A stretch of DNA of 64,000 nt from Prorocentrum cordatum (GCA_963575745.1 CAUYUJ010005614.1:267315-331314); one strand, 5' to 3'; shown: positions 19,047 to 30,001, counted from the stretch's first letter. Numbers and translations: made by a program. The notes: a model not told the origin generated them from the letters alone.

Positions 19047-19184
19047 CGCGCACAACGGGCTCACTCATCGGGAGGGGTCTGGCCTCCGGCGCAAGGCGCC
19101 GCGCACTGGTCGGCAGTCCAGAAGCGACCTCCTCGGGCCCGCAGGCCTTCTCCGCCCTCTGCTCCTCCTCTTCTCCCCCCTCCT

Positions 19185-20287
19185 TCATTCTCCCGTGCGT
19201 GAAGTAGGTCCTCGCTGCCTCGTCAGAGCGTTCATACGCCGCGGCCTCCACCTCGTCCTCCTCCTCTTCCCCTCTCCGTGGGTCTTCCAGCCCTTCTTCC
19301 TAATAGGGTCCTCCTCCTCATCCCTTCCCCATGCTTCATCTAGCAACGCTTTGCGACTGCCTCCTCTGGATCTGGACTTTGGGACCTGGTCGAGAGATCT
19401 TTCGTCTAGATGCCCCCCTCGTCTACCATGCAACGGGCCCCCCGGCACAACGGATCGTGCAACGCAAGATTGGACTTGGAAGGGCCCGCATGCGCCTTGG
19501 GGTCGGCCGGCATCCTGCCGCGGAAAAGCCAACGGACCTGCGAACCCATGGCAGACAGGGAGTCACGGACAACCGCGAGCTCGATCGAGTTTCGCCGGTC
19601 CGAGCGAGAGCCCGCGGCGTTCCTTGAAAGGGCGCCACAAACAGACGCGGCATCCACTACGGAAAGCGAGGCAGCCTGCTCGCGAAGCTTGCAACTCGAA
19701 GACATCACAACAGAGAACGGGGAAGCATTCGTGTTCCAGGAAGGGCGGTCCACATCTCCGAAAACCGCATCACGCCAAAACACCTGGAGCTATTGGGCCT
19801 CCGCGATGGCCCCGCTGAGAGCCCGGGTCTCGACAGCCACTGTCGAGCTGATAACCCGATTCAGCCGCTAGGACCTCCAGGACAACACCGAAACCCTCGC
19901 CATCTGGCTGGAGAGAATCGCAGCGTCCGCTCCCATCACGACCCAGGCCCCCTGGCACCCTCCACGACTCGCGGACCCGGGGCCGGAGGCGTCAGACGCC
20001 GCGACGAAAACCAGGGAGCGGGGGTCGAGTGCCCATATAGTCATACGCTGGGACGCGGTGGCCCTAACATACCTGCAAACTCTGGCGAGGGTCATCGCGC
20101 GACTGACAGTTGGGGTCGGCATAGCACCAAAGAGAATGGAGGCTCCGCGTGCCACGTCAGGTCTTGATTCACGTGCGACTCATTGCACCTGAGTGACAGC
20201 AACTCGATATGATCTGATCTCCAAGGGATTGAGGGCTGAGTCCAGGTCGGGGCGACGGGATCTGTCCAGGGGCATCGGCGAAAGCTG
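19185..20287 (-). pseudogene. C2 RNase H relic
   Basis: After the TAA shared with C1, the frame reads QLSPMPLDRSRR and continues through VFVAASDASGPG (catalytic Asp) and GADAAILSSQMARVSV. Several stops and a frameshift follow, including a TGA replacing the Trp of VQW. Later pieces give SVVDAASVCGAL and RNSIELAVVRDSLSAMGSQV. It corresponds segment by segment to the C1 RNase H. Confidence 0.65.
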
Positions 20288-21183
20288 TTATCTGATGTAT
20301 TTCTCCTGGTCAAAAACGATACGATCCTTGTACTGACAGATAGGACGGCCGGCAAAGTCGGCTTCCCCTATCTTCCATTTCCCGAACTTGAACCAAGCGG
20401 CCACCTTTTCCTTGAAACATTCCTGAAACTCGGACCGTCCGGCGACGATCAGATCACCCACTGCAGTCAGGACCAGGCCCACAAGAGCCCCAATGGACTC
20501 ACGCTGGAGCCAAAGGCATGGTTCCAGAAGGGATTTGGCAAAACCTTCAGCCCTGAGCCAGTCCGTCAGAATCCGATGCCAGAGGAGCGGGGCATCATTT
20601 AGCTCGTACACTGGAGCAATGAGCTCGATCAGCTGGTCTGGGCCCACAGGGAGGCCCGAACATGGCTCAACGTAGATTGCTCCGCGTGGTCGCCCCAGAT
20701 TCTGACTCCGGCAGAATGCGTTCTCGGCATCAGCTATGGCGACAGACCAGCTGGAGGAAGCAGCGATCTAGAGGCACGTGAGAACGCTCTCGCATTGAGG
20801 GGTCGGGGCACAAACTTCCAGCGGTTCACTGTCAGGGTCCTAATGACCATGCACGCACCACCTGGACTTCGGCTTGGAAGGGCCCCGACTTCCTCGACTG
20901 GCTCCAAACGGCGAGCCATCCTCGACGAGAAGACCCAGTCGGCAAAGCGCCGACGCACACTCAAAGACTCCTCAGGCGCGAGGACTCGCGCCGCGCACGT
21001 GGCCAGCATCGCCCCCAATTCTTTAGCATCTGAAATCTCAAATCGGGCCCGATCCTCGGGGGTCAAATCCTCAAGTCGGAGCTCGGCTCCCCGGGGCTTC
21101 TGAGGGAGATGCCGGCTAGGGCCTGAACTCGCGAAAGTCGCCCCGGTCTCGTCCCGGCCGGCGAAGTCAGCAAGGAAAGTCAA
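20288..21183 (-). pseudogene. C2 reverse transcriptase relic
   Basis: Two ORFs (21183-20734 and 20647-20288) cover the RVT_2 domain: RLEDLTPEDRARFEISDAKE, a stop near 20768, motif A IADAENAFCRSQN, IELIAPVYELNDAPLLW, and motif C LTAVGDLIVAG, where the first catalytic Asp is Gly. This loss alone inactivates the enzyme. It ends at TAA after KYIR exactly as in C1. Confidence 0.75.
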
Positions 21184-21225
21184 CAGCTCGGGAGGTCCTC
21201 CTCCTCGGATCCATTCCTGAATTTA

Positions 21226-23325
21226 TTGGATCAGGGCGTCGTCTTGGGCCTCGTCTGGGGCCCTCCATTCCTCGTCACTCTCGTCAGCTTCCGCTGCTTC
21301 CGCCGCCTCAGCCGTCCAGACTCCCAGGTCACCCCCGAGGGATCGGTCCAGGGACCTGATTCGCGCTCTGCCTCAAGGAGGGGAACTCTCGGGCGGGCGC
21401 CGCGCACGCGGCGCCGAGATATCGCGAGCAGAGCAGATGGGACTGGAGGGCTCGAGAACCAGTCCCCCCATGGAAATATCATCCGCCGAAGCCCCTCGCT
21501 CTGCGGACGGGGGAACGGCAGGCCCGGGGCGCGCCAGACGCCGCCGGGCCGGGCGGCCCGGGGGGGCCGAGCCCAGGCGGGGCTAATTCATCAGGATGGC
21601 CAGGCCGGACCCCGCCGGGCGACGCCCCGCTGGACGGCGGCGCGGGCTCGGGGGGCCCCTCGACCGCGGCCACCCCCTGTCGGACTGAAGGCGCCCCCCC
21701 CCCGTGCTCTTCTATTGGGGTGAGTCTGGGTTTCTTTGCCGCGGAACCCCTCGCGGGTCCGCTAGCGGGCCTGGTCTCACTTAAGTCGGCCCTCGAGGGC
21801 CTGATCGAGACGAGTCGAAGGGGGCGAACCTCTGCCTGGAACCAAAGACCCCCCTGGGAGAGACCGAGGGGAGGCGAGCGCCATCCGAAAGCCCCCTGGC
21901 TCTCTGGGCCACGGGCGGACCCGGGTCGAGGCGCCTGGCGGAAACCTGATGAGAAGGATCCGTGGCGCGATCGCTCTCGGGAACGTCGTCAGCCTCGGAC
22001 ACGGGGGGCCTTCGGAGGCCGCGTCCACCGCCCCGACCCTCTTCCCAGGATCACGCGCCTCTTCTCTGAGCCGATCGAAGGTGGGGCTGTCCAGGAGCTC
22101 TGCCCCCATCGACTCGGCTCGGGTGGCTGGCCTGTCTTGCTCGGCCGTGCACTTGAGCAATTCGGCCCTCGTCGCGACCCATACGGCCCCCCCCGCACAG
22201 GTGCCACCGGACCCCTCCGATTGGTAAATGACGACTCCCGGCCCCGCCCACCTGTCCCTTTGCAGCGAATGAAAACGATTGGGCGCCGTGAGGCGCCTGA
22301 ACACGCACACCCAGTCACCTGGGCAGAAGACGCGCTGCACGTGGGGCCGCGCCCTCGCCGCCTCAGCAACGCGCGATCGAGCATCTAGACAAGCGAGGGC
22401 CCGACGGAACTCTTCCCTGATCTTGCGCTGGCGCGCGAACTCTCTGGCCGCCGCGTCTAAGTCGATGGCTCGCTTCGAGACGTCCTCGGTTCCAATCAGG
22501 TCGATCGGATCGTCAGAAAGTAAACTCCGGGGCATCCTAGGGCTCTGGCCGAAAACCAAATGCGAGGGGCTGAAGCCGCCCCGGTGAAAACCTCGATTCT
22601 TCGCCGCCACAACCTCGCAGAGCAGCAGATCGGTTTTGCCCCTGGACGTCGGACCCACGGTCCGGGCAGCCTTGGGAAGAGCGTCCTTCACGATACCTCC
22701 GCGGCGCTCGCACTCGCCATTCTGGTGAGGCGACTTGGCGGGAATGACACTGCATAATACCTAAATGCTCACACCCCTGGCAAAGATGGCCTCAGTTCCC
22801 CCCCCCCCCTCGCACATAATACCTCTGGGGCTCCGAAACAACGAACCCACCACCAGCGAAAAGCACCCCGGACCGATCTCGCCGCATCGTCGGGGGGGGG
22901 GCGCACTGTTGAAACGAGGTCCCGTGATCGATCAGGTTAATCACTGGCACGCTCCTGCCCTGGATCTCCAAGTAAAACAGGTCAACAGCCACCACTTCAC
23001 CGAAGGCGCACGCTCAAGGAAGGTGGGCTTTTCGCCTCCACCCGGCTCTGGAGCGCGAGGCGCACTGATCACGTCGAAACTGATCCCTCACCCACCGCAG
23101 GACTTCTAAACGCGCGCCAGCGACGCGCAGAGCCCGAATGAAGTCTTCGTTGGAAGGGGTGCCCAAGGCTGACATGGAGTCGAGCGATCTCCTTCTGGAG
23201 CCCCTGGCCCAGTCTCTCAGCCTCAGGTCCCGGGGCCGAGCCGAGGCGAGCCCCAGACCGGAGCTCTTGGGGGCTCTCCGACTCAGAGCGCCCGCCCGAG
23301 GCCTCAGGGCCCCCCTCTTCCGCAA
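21226..23325 (-). pseudogene. C2 integrase and disordered linker relic
   Basis: From the 5' side: an HHCC remnant (LGTPSNEDFIRALRVAGA, where the expected His is Thr; QFRRDQCASRSRAGW, where the first Cys is Arg), the core Asp in VAVDLFYLE, a damaged second Asp region (PQRYYVRGGGG) beside a long C homopolymer (22797-22810), and the catalytic Glu region NGECERRGGIVKDAL. An integrase tail (FCPGDWVCVFRRL, RWAGPGVVIYQ) and then a Gly/Pro-rich, stop-ridden linker follow. Confidence 0.65.
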
Positions 23326-24239
23326 GAAAGCTCACTGTCCTGATCCGAAGACTGGCCCTCGCCCTCGCGGAATGCAGGACGGTCAGAGTCCGTGCTCCGC
23401 CGCCGACGATGCAAGGCCCGGGCGCCATCCTCCACTCCGGAGGCGAGACTTCTGATCAGCTCGTCTGGGAACTCCTCAGCGGCGGAAGTCCCAGCGCCGC
23501 CAAGGAGAATTATGCGAGCATGGCCCAAGGAACAACGACGCTGACAGTGAGCTAGAACCTCGGGCGAATTGGACATAGTGGCGGTCGGCTTCTTAGCGGG
23601 ACCCAGGTTCCCGGTCGCGAGCCCGCGCATGCACTGGCCCAGGCGGGCCATCCGAACATCGACTCGCTCAGCAATCGCCCCGACGCACTCGAGTCCCCAG
23701 GGCGACGCAGAGGGCGGATGCTTTAAGGCAAGGAGCCTCCCGTGGGTCATCCGAAACTCGGCTATCCTGGCGCATAGATGCATCGCCGCTAACCCTCTGG
23801 TCTCTCCCTCCTCTCTCCGGAGGATCATCCGCACCCAAGTGGAGGCCCGGGGCGCGCTGAAGGCCTGGCACACCGGAGTCGTGATGACCACCGAGGGGGC
23901 ATCGGCCTCGAGCTGCCTCCACAGCTTGGCCTGGCCGGAGGGGGAGAGGAAATCACTGCCCATGATGAGATCGAGCGGGGTCGAGACCCTGTAGCCCCGT
24001 CGCTCCAACTCAGCCGCGACCTCAGCCGGACTAAAGCTCCAAGGCCAGGGCGCCCCCCCACCCCCCCCCTCAGCCCTGAGAACTGGCTTCCGCCGAGCCC
24101 GACGCCCCGAGCGGAGGCCCGCGCCATCTCGGGCGTGGGAGGGCGCCTCTCGCACCTCACGGGGAACCGACGGCTGCGCGGGAACGTGATCCAGGAGACC
24201 GTCTAAGGCTGCCGCTGAAATCTGCCCTTGCAGACTCAC
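23304..24239 (-). pseudogene. C2 methyltransferase-like domain
   Basis: A 311-codon ORF carrying the same domain as C1: WSFSPAEVAAELERRGYRVS (motif I-like), LDLIMGSDFLSPSGQAKLW, VVITTPVCQAFSAPRAST (the Pro-x-Cys-Gln block, closer to the canonical cytosine methyltransferase PCQxFS than C1 is) and LLALKHPPSASPWG, where the Glu of C1 is Lys. It ends LAHCQRRCSLGHARI. The ORF is largely open although the rest of C2 is badly decayed. The Lys makes catalysis unlikely in this copy. Confidence 0.6.
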
Positions 24240-24287
24240 CCCTACTCCACCTTCTCTCCTGTTCCTTCATTATCTTTCTTCCCTCCC

Positions 24288-24772
24288 CTAGCTCCTCCTT
24301 TCACCTCCTTCCGACTCTTCTCGCACCAGAAGGCCACGTCGAGCACTGCCTTTCGCGCGCCGGCGACTGTCTGAGACATCTCGCGCGCCCCCGAGGCCGC
24401 CCAGAGACCCGAGGAAGGGCGCGGCCCAGGGGGTTCTCGATTTCAACCCACCTCGGGAAGGAAAGCAAGGAGGACGCACTGGTCTCGTCGGCCACCGCAA
24501 GAACCGCGAAGAAATTCGATCCTGCGGATCGAACCCGGTGGAAAACCACCCTTGCCTACAGCACACGTCAGAGGGGGTGAGAGGTCTGGAGAAGTCCGAG
24601 CTGAAGAAACCCTGGATCTCCCGGGAGGCCCCTCGGATGCGTTCTCGCCCCCCGGTGCGATTGAGATAGGCCCCGAGGTCCTTGAGGAAGAGATGAGGCA
24701 GGGAAGACTCGGGAAGCCCGCTTCGGGCGATCTTCTCCTGCTGGCGGGCGGCCAACTCACTCACTCGCCAAT
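24288..24772 (-). pseudogene. C2 segment between Cys-rich and methyltransferase-like parts
   Basis: This corresponds to RRVSDLEASLQEEVARSG in C1: here WRVSELAARQQEKIARSG and LFLKDLGAYLNRTGG, then frameshifted remnants. It starts in the -1 frame overlapping the TGA of the preceding ORF, as in C1. Function unknown. Confidence 0.5.
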
Positions 24773-26195
24773 GCCCTCCTGGGAGCCATCCGCAACCGCC
24801 GGCAGCACCCCTCCAGGGGCGCGGCCCTTGGCGATCGCCCGCGCGATCGTCGCGACCCTCCTGAGGCCCTCCTCCTGGATGGTGGCGGGGCGCGAGATCA
24901 TCTCGCAAACCGTCGTCTCGGCCCAAGCACGTTGGTCCGCCAGCATCTGGCGAAAGTTCGAGACTCGTTCGAGCGGCGCTGCGTCTCCAGCACGAGCTGC
25001 ATGTCGCGCAGGGCCCTCTGCATCTCGGGAATCGCCATGGGCCTCTCGCCCGGGGCAGCCTCCGTCTTCGGAGGAGGCCCGCAGCCCGGTGGAGGAGGCT
25101 CGATGGGCACGTAGCCCTCGGCCGCCTTGACCATCGGGATCGGCGGGGCCCTGGCCTGAACGCGCAAGCTCTGGGCGGGGAGCTTCGGGGGCTTCGGCTT
25201 GGGCGGAGGGGAGCTCACCCACAGGTCGGAGGCAGACTCCCAGGCCTGGATATTGGGCTTAAGCTCCTCCTTGTGCTGAGCGCGGACGGCCTGCTGGCGG
25301 TCCCTGGTGAGCTTGGCCACACTCCTCTCCTCGAGCTCCTTCGGGGTGAATGGGAAGTGACGTTGCACGCCATGCACTTCGCGCACTGACCGAACTGGTT
25401 GAAGCCGAACCACATCGACTGTTCTGGGCGGGGACAATCCCGTGGATCCTCGGATTCCTTGACCGCTGCTGGCATCACGGAGACCGCCAGGACCATCTGG
25501 GCGCACGCGTGGGGGTGCCAGAAGGCGCGAAGAGCGACCCGGCGCCAGCGCAGCATCGGGACGGTGAGGACCTTGTAGCCGTTAGGGAACCACTGCAACT
25601 CGAGCTCGGACATGGCCCCCCTCTCCAGCGTCTCCTCGAAAGCCGCATCGCACTTGATCTCGGACAGCTGCTCCCAGTCGTCCATCTCGACGTCGATCGC
25701 TCCATGCCCCATCGCGTTGCGGGCCCCCTCGCGCAGGTTGCCCAGGTCGAAGCCCACCTTCTTGACCAGCGCCTCCCGCGCGCGGCTGCCGCGAGGCGAC
25801 TTTGCCGGGCGGCCTGGCTTCCTCTCTGGATTGGACGCCATCGGACTCGGTCCCGAGATGAAACCTTCGAAGCAGGCTGAGCCGAGAGCTCCAGATAAAG
25901 ACTGGACCCGCTGTCGTTGACACCCTGGAGGGTCAGGAGACTCAAGGGAGAGAAAGGAGTGGAGTGAGGAGTGACTAGGCTGAAGCGCTAAGCTGACTAC
26001 CCCTCTAGCCCTCCCCGCACCCCACCGACGGTCCCCGACCACTAGCTGGCTGACCGGCATCTTCTGCTGGATCTCAGATCTCGGAGCCAGGGAGAAGTCG
26101 CTGGCCGGGCGCTGAACGAGATCGCCTGATCGATGACCCGAGGGATGGGATACCAACTTCACCTCCGAGACCTTCCCGGGCACTCGCACGGTCAT
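24761..26195 (-). pseudogene. C2 protease C-terminus through Cys-rich segment
   Basis: A 326-codon ORF (26195-25215), with overlapping ORFs to 24761, covers the post-protease region, a basic segment (PGRPAKSPRGSRAREALVKK then VGFDLGNLREGARNAMG), a helical part (SELELQWFPNGYKVLTVPML) and the Cys cluster CPRPEQSMWFGFNQFGQCAK plus CMAC. Unlike C1, the VGFDLGNLREG and Cys segments share one frame, which shows how C1 should read. It ends SQEGIGE at TGA with a -1 overlap to the next ORF. Confidence 0.6.
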
Positions 26196-26270
26196 CAGGT
26201 CCCTCTGGAGGTCGATGATCGCACTGAGAGCGGACAGGGGTTTCGCGGGAAGCAGGGGCGGGCACGAGCC

Positions 26271-26610
26271 TTACAGCACCAGGAACTCGACGACCCCGCA
26301 GCCTCCAAGGGAGATGGGGATCCATGCTCTGCCGATCGAGACTGCGCGGCCGCAAACCCCAGAGGCCTGAATGCCCATCACTGGGCTCAAGTCGAAGTAG
26401 ATCCTACACCCGTGAGCCTGCAGCGCTCGATCCAGCTCCTCGGCGTTGACCTTTCCGATCAGTGCCTGCCCAGCGGCTGCGTCGACCAGCGCGCGGGCGC
26501 CCAGCTTCTTCAGCGTGACCGCGGCCGGGGAGAGACCCTCCCCAAAGTACTGCATGGCCTTCTGGTGCAAGTCGGCGTGGAAGGACTCCGAGGCGATGCC
26601 CAACGACACA
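26271..26610 (-). pseudogene. C2 aspartic protease relic
   Basis: ARALVDAAAGQALIGK aligns with VDTAAAQALIGK of C1: the Thr after the active-site Asp is Ala, and the following Gly is again Ala. The flap-side sequence GIQASGVCGRAVSIGRAWIP is kept, and the ORF stops after VVEFLVL at TAA near 26271. Confidence 0.65.
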
Positions 26611-27702
26611 GAGGAATCCCCGTCCTCATTCACGAAGCAGTAGGTGAACCCCGAGATCGGCTTAGATGTCTTGTCTTCCTTCTCACGTGCCAGTCGATCG
26701 GCCTCCCAATTATGGGTTCTTGCACTGATCAGCCCAGTGACCCTTTTCTCCACAATTCGCACAGCGCCTCTTCTTACCAAAATCTGTCTCACCGACTTTT
26801 CGGAATCCAGGTCGAGCCGCCTTTCTCCGGTCAAAAGAACTCGCGATCAGCCTTCTTCGCCAACTTCAGCATCCGAGACTCCGTCCAGGTGCGCCTGCGC
26901 TCCTTGCCGAACTTCTCCCTGCAGGAAGGCCACGAAGACATCTAGCGTTTCGAACTTGTCGAACTCCTGGGCGTCCATGGCGGCCACGAATGCGGCGTCG
27001 GCGCCCTCTGGAAACTCGATCTCATCATCGTCGCCCAGCGCGCCCTGATCTTCCGAGGAGCGGCCGAGCTCCGGGGCTGAGAAGCCCTCGTCGGCCAGGA
27101 ACGCCTTCGCGATCTGCGGCGGCGCGGCCGGGAGGACGAGCTTCTCCGTCACGTTGGAAGAGAGCCGCGCGGATCGAACTCGCATCGAGCCGGCCGCCCG
27201 CCAGGGTCCTCATGTTGATCTTGTTCTGGGCGGAGAGGTTGGCCCCCTCCTCCAAGTACCTGGCCTGGACGTTGTCTGGAAGCACGAGCCCTCGTACCTC
27301 CGCGTCGGCCAGCTGCGCGTCCCTGCGCGGGACGTAGTCAGCGATCGTCTCCCCTCTCTGGATCATGTAGTCGAACAGCGCATGGGAGTGGGAGATCCTG
27401 CCCCAGTCCCCGGGGCGCTCGCCGTCGACAACGCACAGATGTAAAATCAGGTTCTCGACCCCGAAATCGCTGTCCAGCGTGACCCTCACCGTCTTGAACT
27501 TTAACTGCAGCCCCACGGGCAGCGATTCGATCACTCGAGAAGCCTGCGACAACAATGAGTATCCCGTCCTCCGAGACCACGCCCTCAGGTTCTCTGAGTA
27601 CAACTCCAAATGCTCTAACCCGATGAAGGTCGGAGGCGGGCCGTAGTCGCGACTGCGCTCATCCCCTGACGACCACAGGCCGTCTGCCCAGTCTGACTCC
27701 AC
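26611..27702 (-). pseudogene. C2 gag relic
   Basis: The capsid core is open (HLELYSENLRAWSRRTGYSL, IESLPVGLQLKFKTVRVTL, NKINMRTLAGGRLDASS). A frameshift near 27160 leads to VTEKLVLPAAPPQIAKAF. The zinc knuckle CANCGEKGHWADQC survives in a third frame at about 26710-26765. The frame then runs ISGFTYCFVNEDGDSSVS straight towards the protease, showing that gag and protease were fused where C1 has TAG. Confidence 0.7.
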
Positions 27703-27924
27703 CAGCTAGTACCCCAGCCGCCCTCGTACCACCAGTCACGGTCGGATATTCAGATCCCACGATTCCTCCTGCTCGTCTGTCGGCATCTCTGATTCTCTCG
27801 TTCGAGCCCTGTCATCGGTCGGCATGCCGACGGCAGCACGCACACACCGGGGCACCAAGACTCAGGGCACCACCGTTCTGAGAAGAACTCGCCACCTCGG
27901 CACCAGGCCACTCGTCAACCACGG

Positions 27925-27937
27925 GCTCCGCTTACCA
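27925..27937 (-). promoter_or_regulatory. C2 tRNA primer-binding site
   Basis: TGGTAAGCGGAGC on the minus strand, one base inside the 5' LTR, identical to C1 although the LTRs themselves differ. Confidence 0.68.
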
Positions 27938-27938
27938 C

Positions 27939-28130
27939 TGTCACGGGTCAGGGAGGCTCTGGAAGACAGAAGGGACTGGGAGGATAAACTTGTCGATCAG
28001 AAGGTTACGCTCATAATATTAGTGACGCTTCGGGGTCACGCACAAAGCCAAAATGGCTGCAGCGCACAGTCGAACACGAAGAGGAGAGAGGGGAACGAGA
28101 GGTAATCCCCGAGGGAAGCAAACGATGATA
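27939..28130 (-). repeat. C2 5' LTR
   Basis: 192 bp starting TGTCACGGGTCAGG. It contains AGCCAAAATGGCT (28046-28058), 13 bases identical to the reverse complement of the SL core, in the element's own orientation. Confidence 0.85.
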
Positions 28131-28351
28131 CCAGGTCCACGATTGGCACCCACCACACTGCCATGCTGACGAAGCTGATCCGCGCGAGGACCAGCCGTAG
28201 TTTGTCCATCAATGTTTTTGCCACTGCTGATGCGTAGCGCCGTTCGGCGGTTGCTGCTGCCACGATGTCATACTGATGTGGATTACCCTACAACATACGC
28301 AATAGCAGGACTGCCGGTGACGGGCGAGCACTTCGTAGGCTTACGATTTGG

Positions 28352-28373
28352 CTTGAGCCAAAATGGATACGGA
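28352..28373 (-). other. Relict spliced leader at LINE-B 5' end
   Basis: The 22 minus-strand bases match the dinoflagellate SL except position 7 (T for G); the core CCATTTTGGCTCAAG is intact. It lies 80 nt upstream of the ORF1 ATG, so it marks the 5' end of a trans-spliced, reverse-transcribed LINE mRNA. Confidence 0.8.
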
Positions 28374-28842
28374 TATATGTATATATATGTGTATAAAAAT
28401 ATGTGTATGTTATTAGGCCAGTGTTGCGCGAGGCGTAGCAAGTTAATCGGGCGAACCGTATTTAGAGAAGTGAAAGCCTAGACGAAGCACACCAGGCACA
28501 GTGTCCCAGAGGCAACGTCCCCCTCTCGTAGGCGCACACCTGGACAGGAGTGCGGCGGTCAGGCGGGGCATGTACACGGTGTGGCACAGAGGCCCCGAGA
28601 CACGTCGTGTGGTGCCCTCGCAGGCGGGGCGCAAAAGTCTACGCACACGTGCTCAGGACAGGGCCTTCGGGTGGGGGCATCCGCCGAACACCACACATCA
28701 GCCTACACGCATGCTCAAGGCAGGGCCCTGCAGCACAGGCATAGCTAATCAACTAGGGGGCATCACACGGCAAGCTGGCACGATAGGAAGAAGACATCCT
28801 CACCGGCCACATGACCGAGCTCAGCTGCAACTAATATGTCGG
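28374..28842. other. Unassigned DNA
   Basis: An AT-rich TATATG stretch (28374-28412) lies directly upstream of the SL. GC-rich sequence follows with no coding signal recognised. Confidence 0.4.
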
Positions 28843-28980
28843 GCGGGACGGTAATATGTATAGAAATATTTGGTAGCCCCCCCCCACATGATCATACATG
28901 TTCGTCTTATTCTTGATCGTCGTCGCTCCTCCTCCTCCTCCTCCTCCTCCTCCTCCTCCTCCTCCTCGCGGCGCTCTCGG

Positions 28981-29232
28981 TGCAAGGAAACGCTGTGTAT
29001 TTTTGGTTTTTGTGGTTTTTTTGGTCTGTGAAGCCACGAAACACTGTGTATTTTTGGTTTTTTTGGTTTTTTTGGTTTTGAGAGGCAGAGAGAGGGGCGC
29101 TGGGAGGGCGACCGCGGCGAGCATGGGGGCTTGCAAAACCAAAAAAACAAAAAAAACAAAAATACACAGTGTTTCGTGGCTTCACAAACCAAAAAAACCA
29201 AACAAACCAAAAATACACAGCGTTTCCTTGCA
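28981..29232. repeat. Long hairpin, copy 1
   Basis: Arms 28981-29080 and 29134-29232 are near-perfect reverse complements (100 nt, ending TGCAAGGAAACG and its complement) around a 53-nt loop. Confidence 0.9.
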
Positions 29233-29440
29233 TCGGGGGCGCCAAACACTGTGCATGCTTGCTTTCTTTCTTGATTCGGGAGGCACAGAGACAGGTGCTG
29301 GGAGGGAGTAGTAGTAGTAGTAGTACTAGTAGTAGTAGTAGTAGTGGTACTAGTAGTAGTAGTAGTAGTAGTAGTAATAGTAGTCGTCGTCGTCGTCGTA
29401 TTAACAGTATTTGTAGTAGAAGTAGTAGTAGTCGTAGTAG

Positions 29441-29489
<49 letters not shown>

Positions 29490-29529
29490 CGTAGTCGTAG
29501 TCGTAGTAGTAGTAGTAGTAGTAGTAGTC

Positions 29530-29572
<43 letters not shown>

Positions 29573-29748
29573 AAGAAGTAGACGTAGTAGTAGTAGTAGT
29601 AGTTGTAGTTGTAGTTGTAGTTGTAGTGGTAGTAGTTGTAGTAGTTGTAGTTGTAGTAGTAGTAGTAGCAGTTCGTCTTATTCTTGATCGTCGTCGCTCC
29701 TCCTCCTCCTCCTCCTCCTCCTCCTCCTCCTCCTCGCGGCGCTCTCGG

Positions 29749-30001
29749 TGCAAGGAAACGCTGTGTATTTTTGGTTTTTGTGGTTTTTTTGGTCTGTGAA
29801 GCCACGAAACACTGTGTATTTTTGGTTTTTTTGGTTTTTTTGGTTTTGAGAGGCAGAGAGAGGGGCGCTGGGAGGGCGACCGCGGCGAGCATGGGGGCTT
29901 GCAAAACCAAAAAAACCAAAAAAAACAAAAATACACAGTGTTTCGTAGCTTCACAAACCAAAAAAACCAAACAAACCAAAAATACACAGCGTTTCCTTGC
30001 A
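29749..30001. repeat. Long hairpin, copy 2
   Basis: Arms 29749-29848 and 29902-30001 with a 53-nt loop, almost identical to copy 1. Confidence 0.9.

Larger units (their letters stand above)
18825..28130 (-). mobile_element. Copia-type LTR retrotransposon C2
   Basis: A 9306-bp minus-strand element related to C1, with the same domain order. LTRs of 194 bp (left, 3') and 192 bp (right, 5') are about 82% identical, and their terminal dinucleotides have mutated (left starts CG, right ends TA). The flanking CCAG (18821-18824 and 28131-28134) is a 4-bp target duplication. Many frameshifts, RT motif C Val-Gly-Asp and a degraded integrase second Asp show it is dead and much older than C1. Confidence 0.88.
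17887..28271 (-). pseudogene. LINE-B ORF1, interrupted by C2
   Basis: Starts at ATG 28271 (MTSWQQQPPNGATHQQW), with a TGA at 28211-28209, then a zinc-like motif WQCGGCQSWTW that is cut by C2. Beyond C2 the same frame gives APRAKC and continues (VKPKNAAEQLSHVAALLAT). Past a frameshift at about 18490, helical sequence follows that could form a coiled coil (FIEQCASMTKQIEACRKRIS, VEQLSTELAQLESSVGTGET). This arrangement, Trp-rich start, CxxC zinc motif and coiled coil, parallels ORF1 of LINE-E and suits an RNA-binding ORF1 protein. Positions 18825-28130 inside this span are the foreign C2 element. Confidence 0.65.
16815..28373 (-). mobile_element. LINE-B, SL-tagged non-LTR retrotransposon split by copia element C2
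   Basis: A minus-strand LINE beginning with a relict spliced leader (28373-28352) and an ATG 80 nt downstream (28271). ORF1 runs to the C2 insertion (28131), resumes at 18824 and continues to about 17900. The endonuclease follows to about 16840. No RT is recognised, so the 3' half is missing where it meets LINE-A. The frame is continuous across the C2 insertion once one copy of CCAG is removed. Confidence 0.78.
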
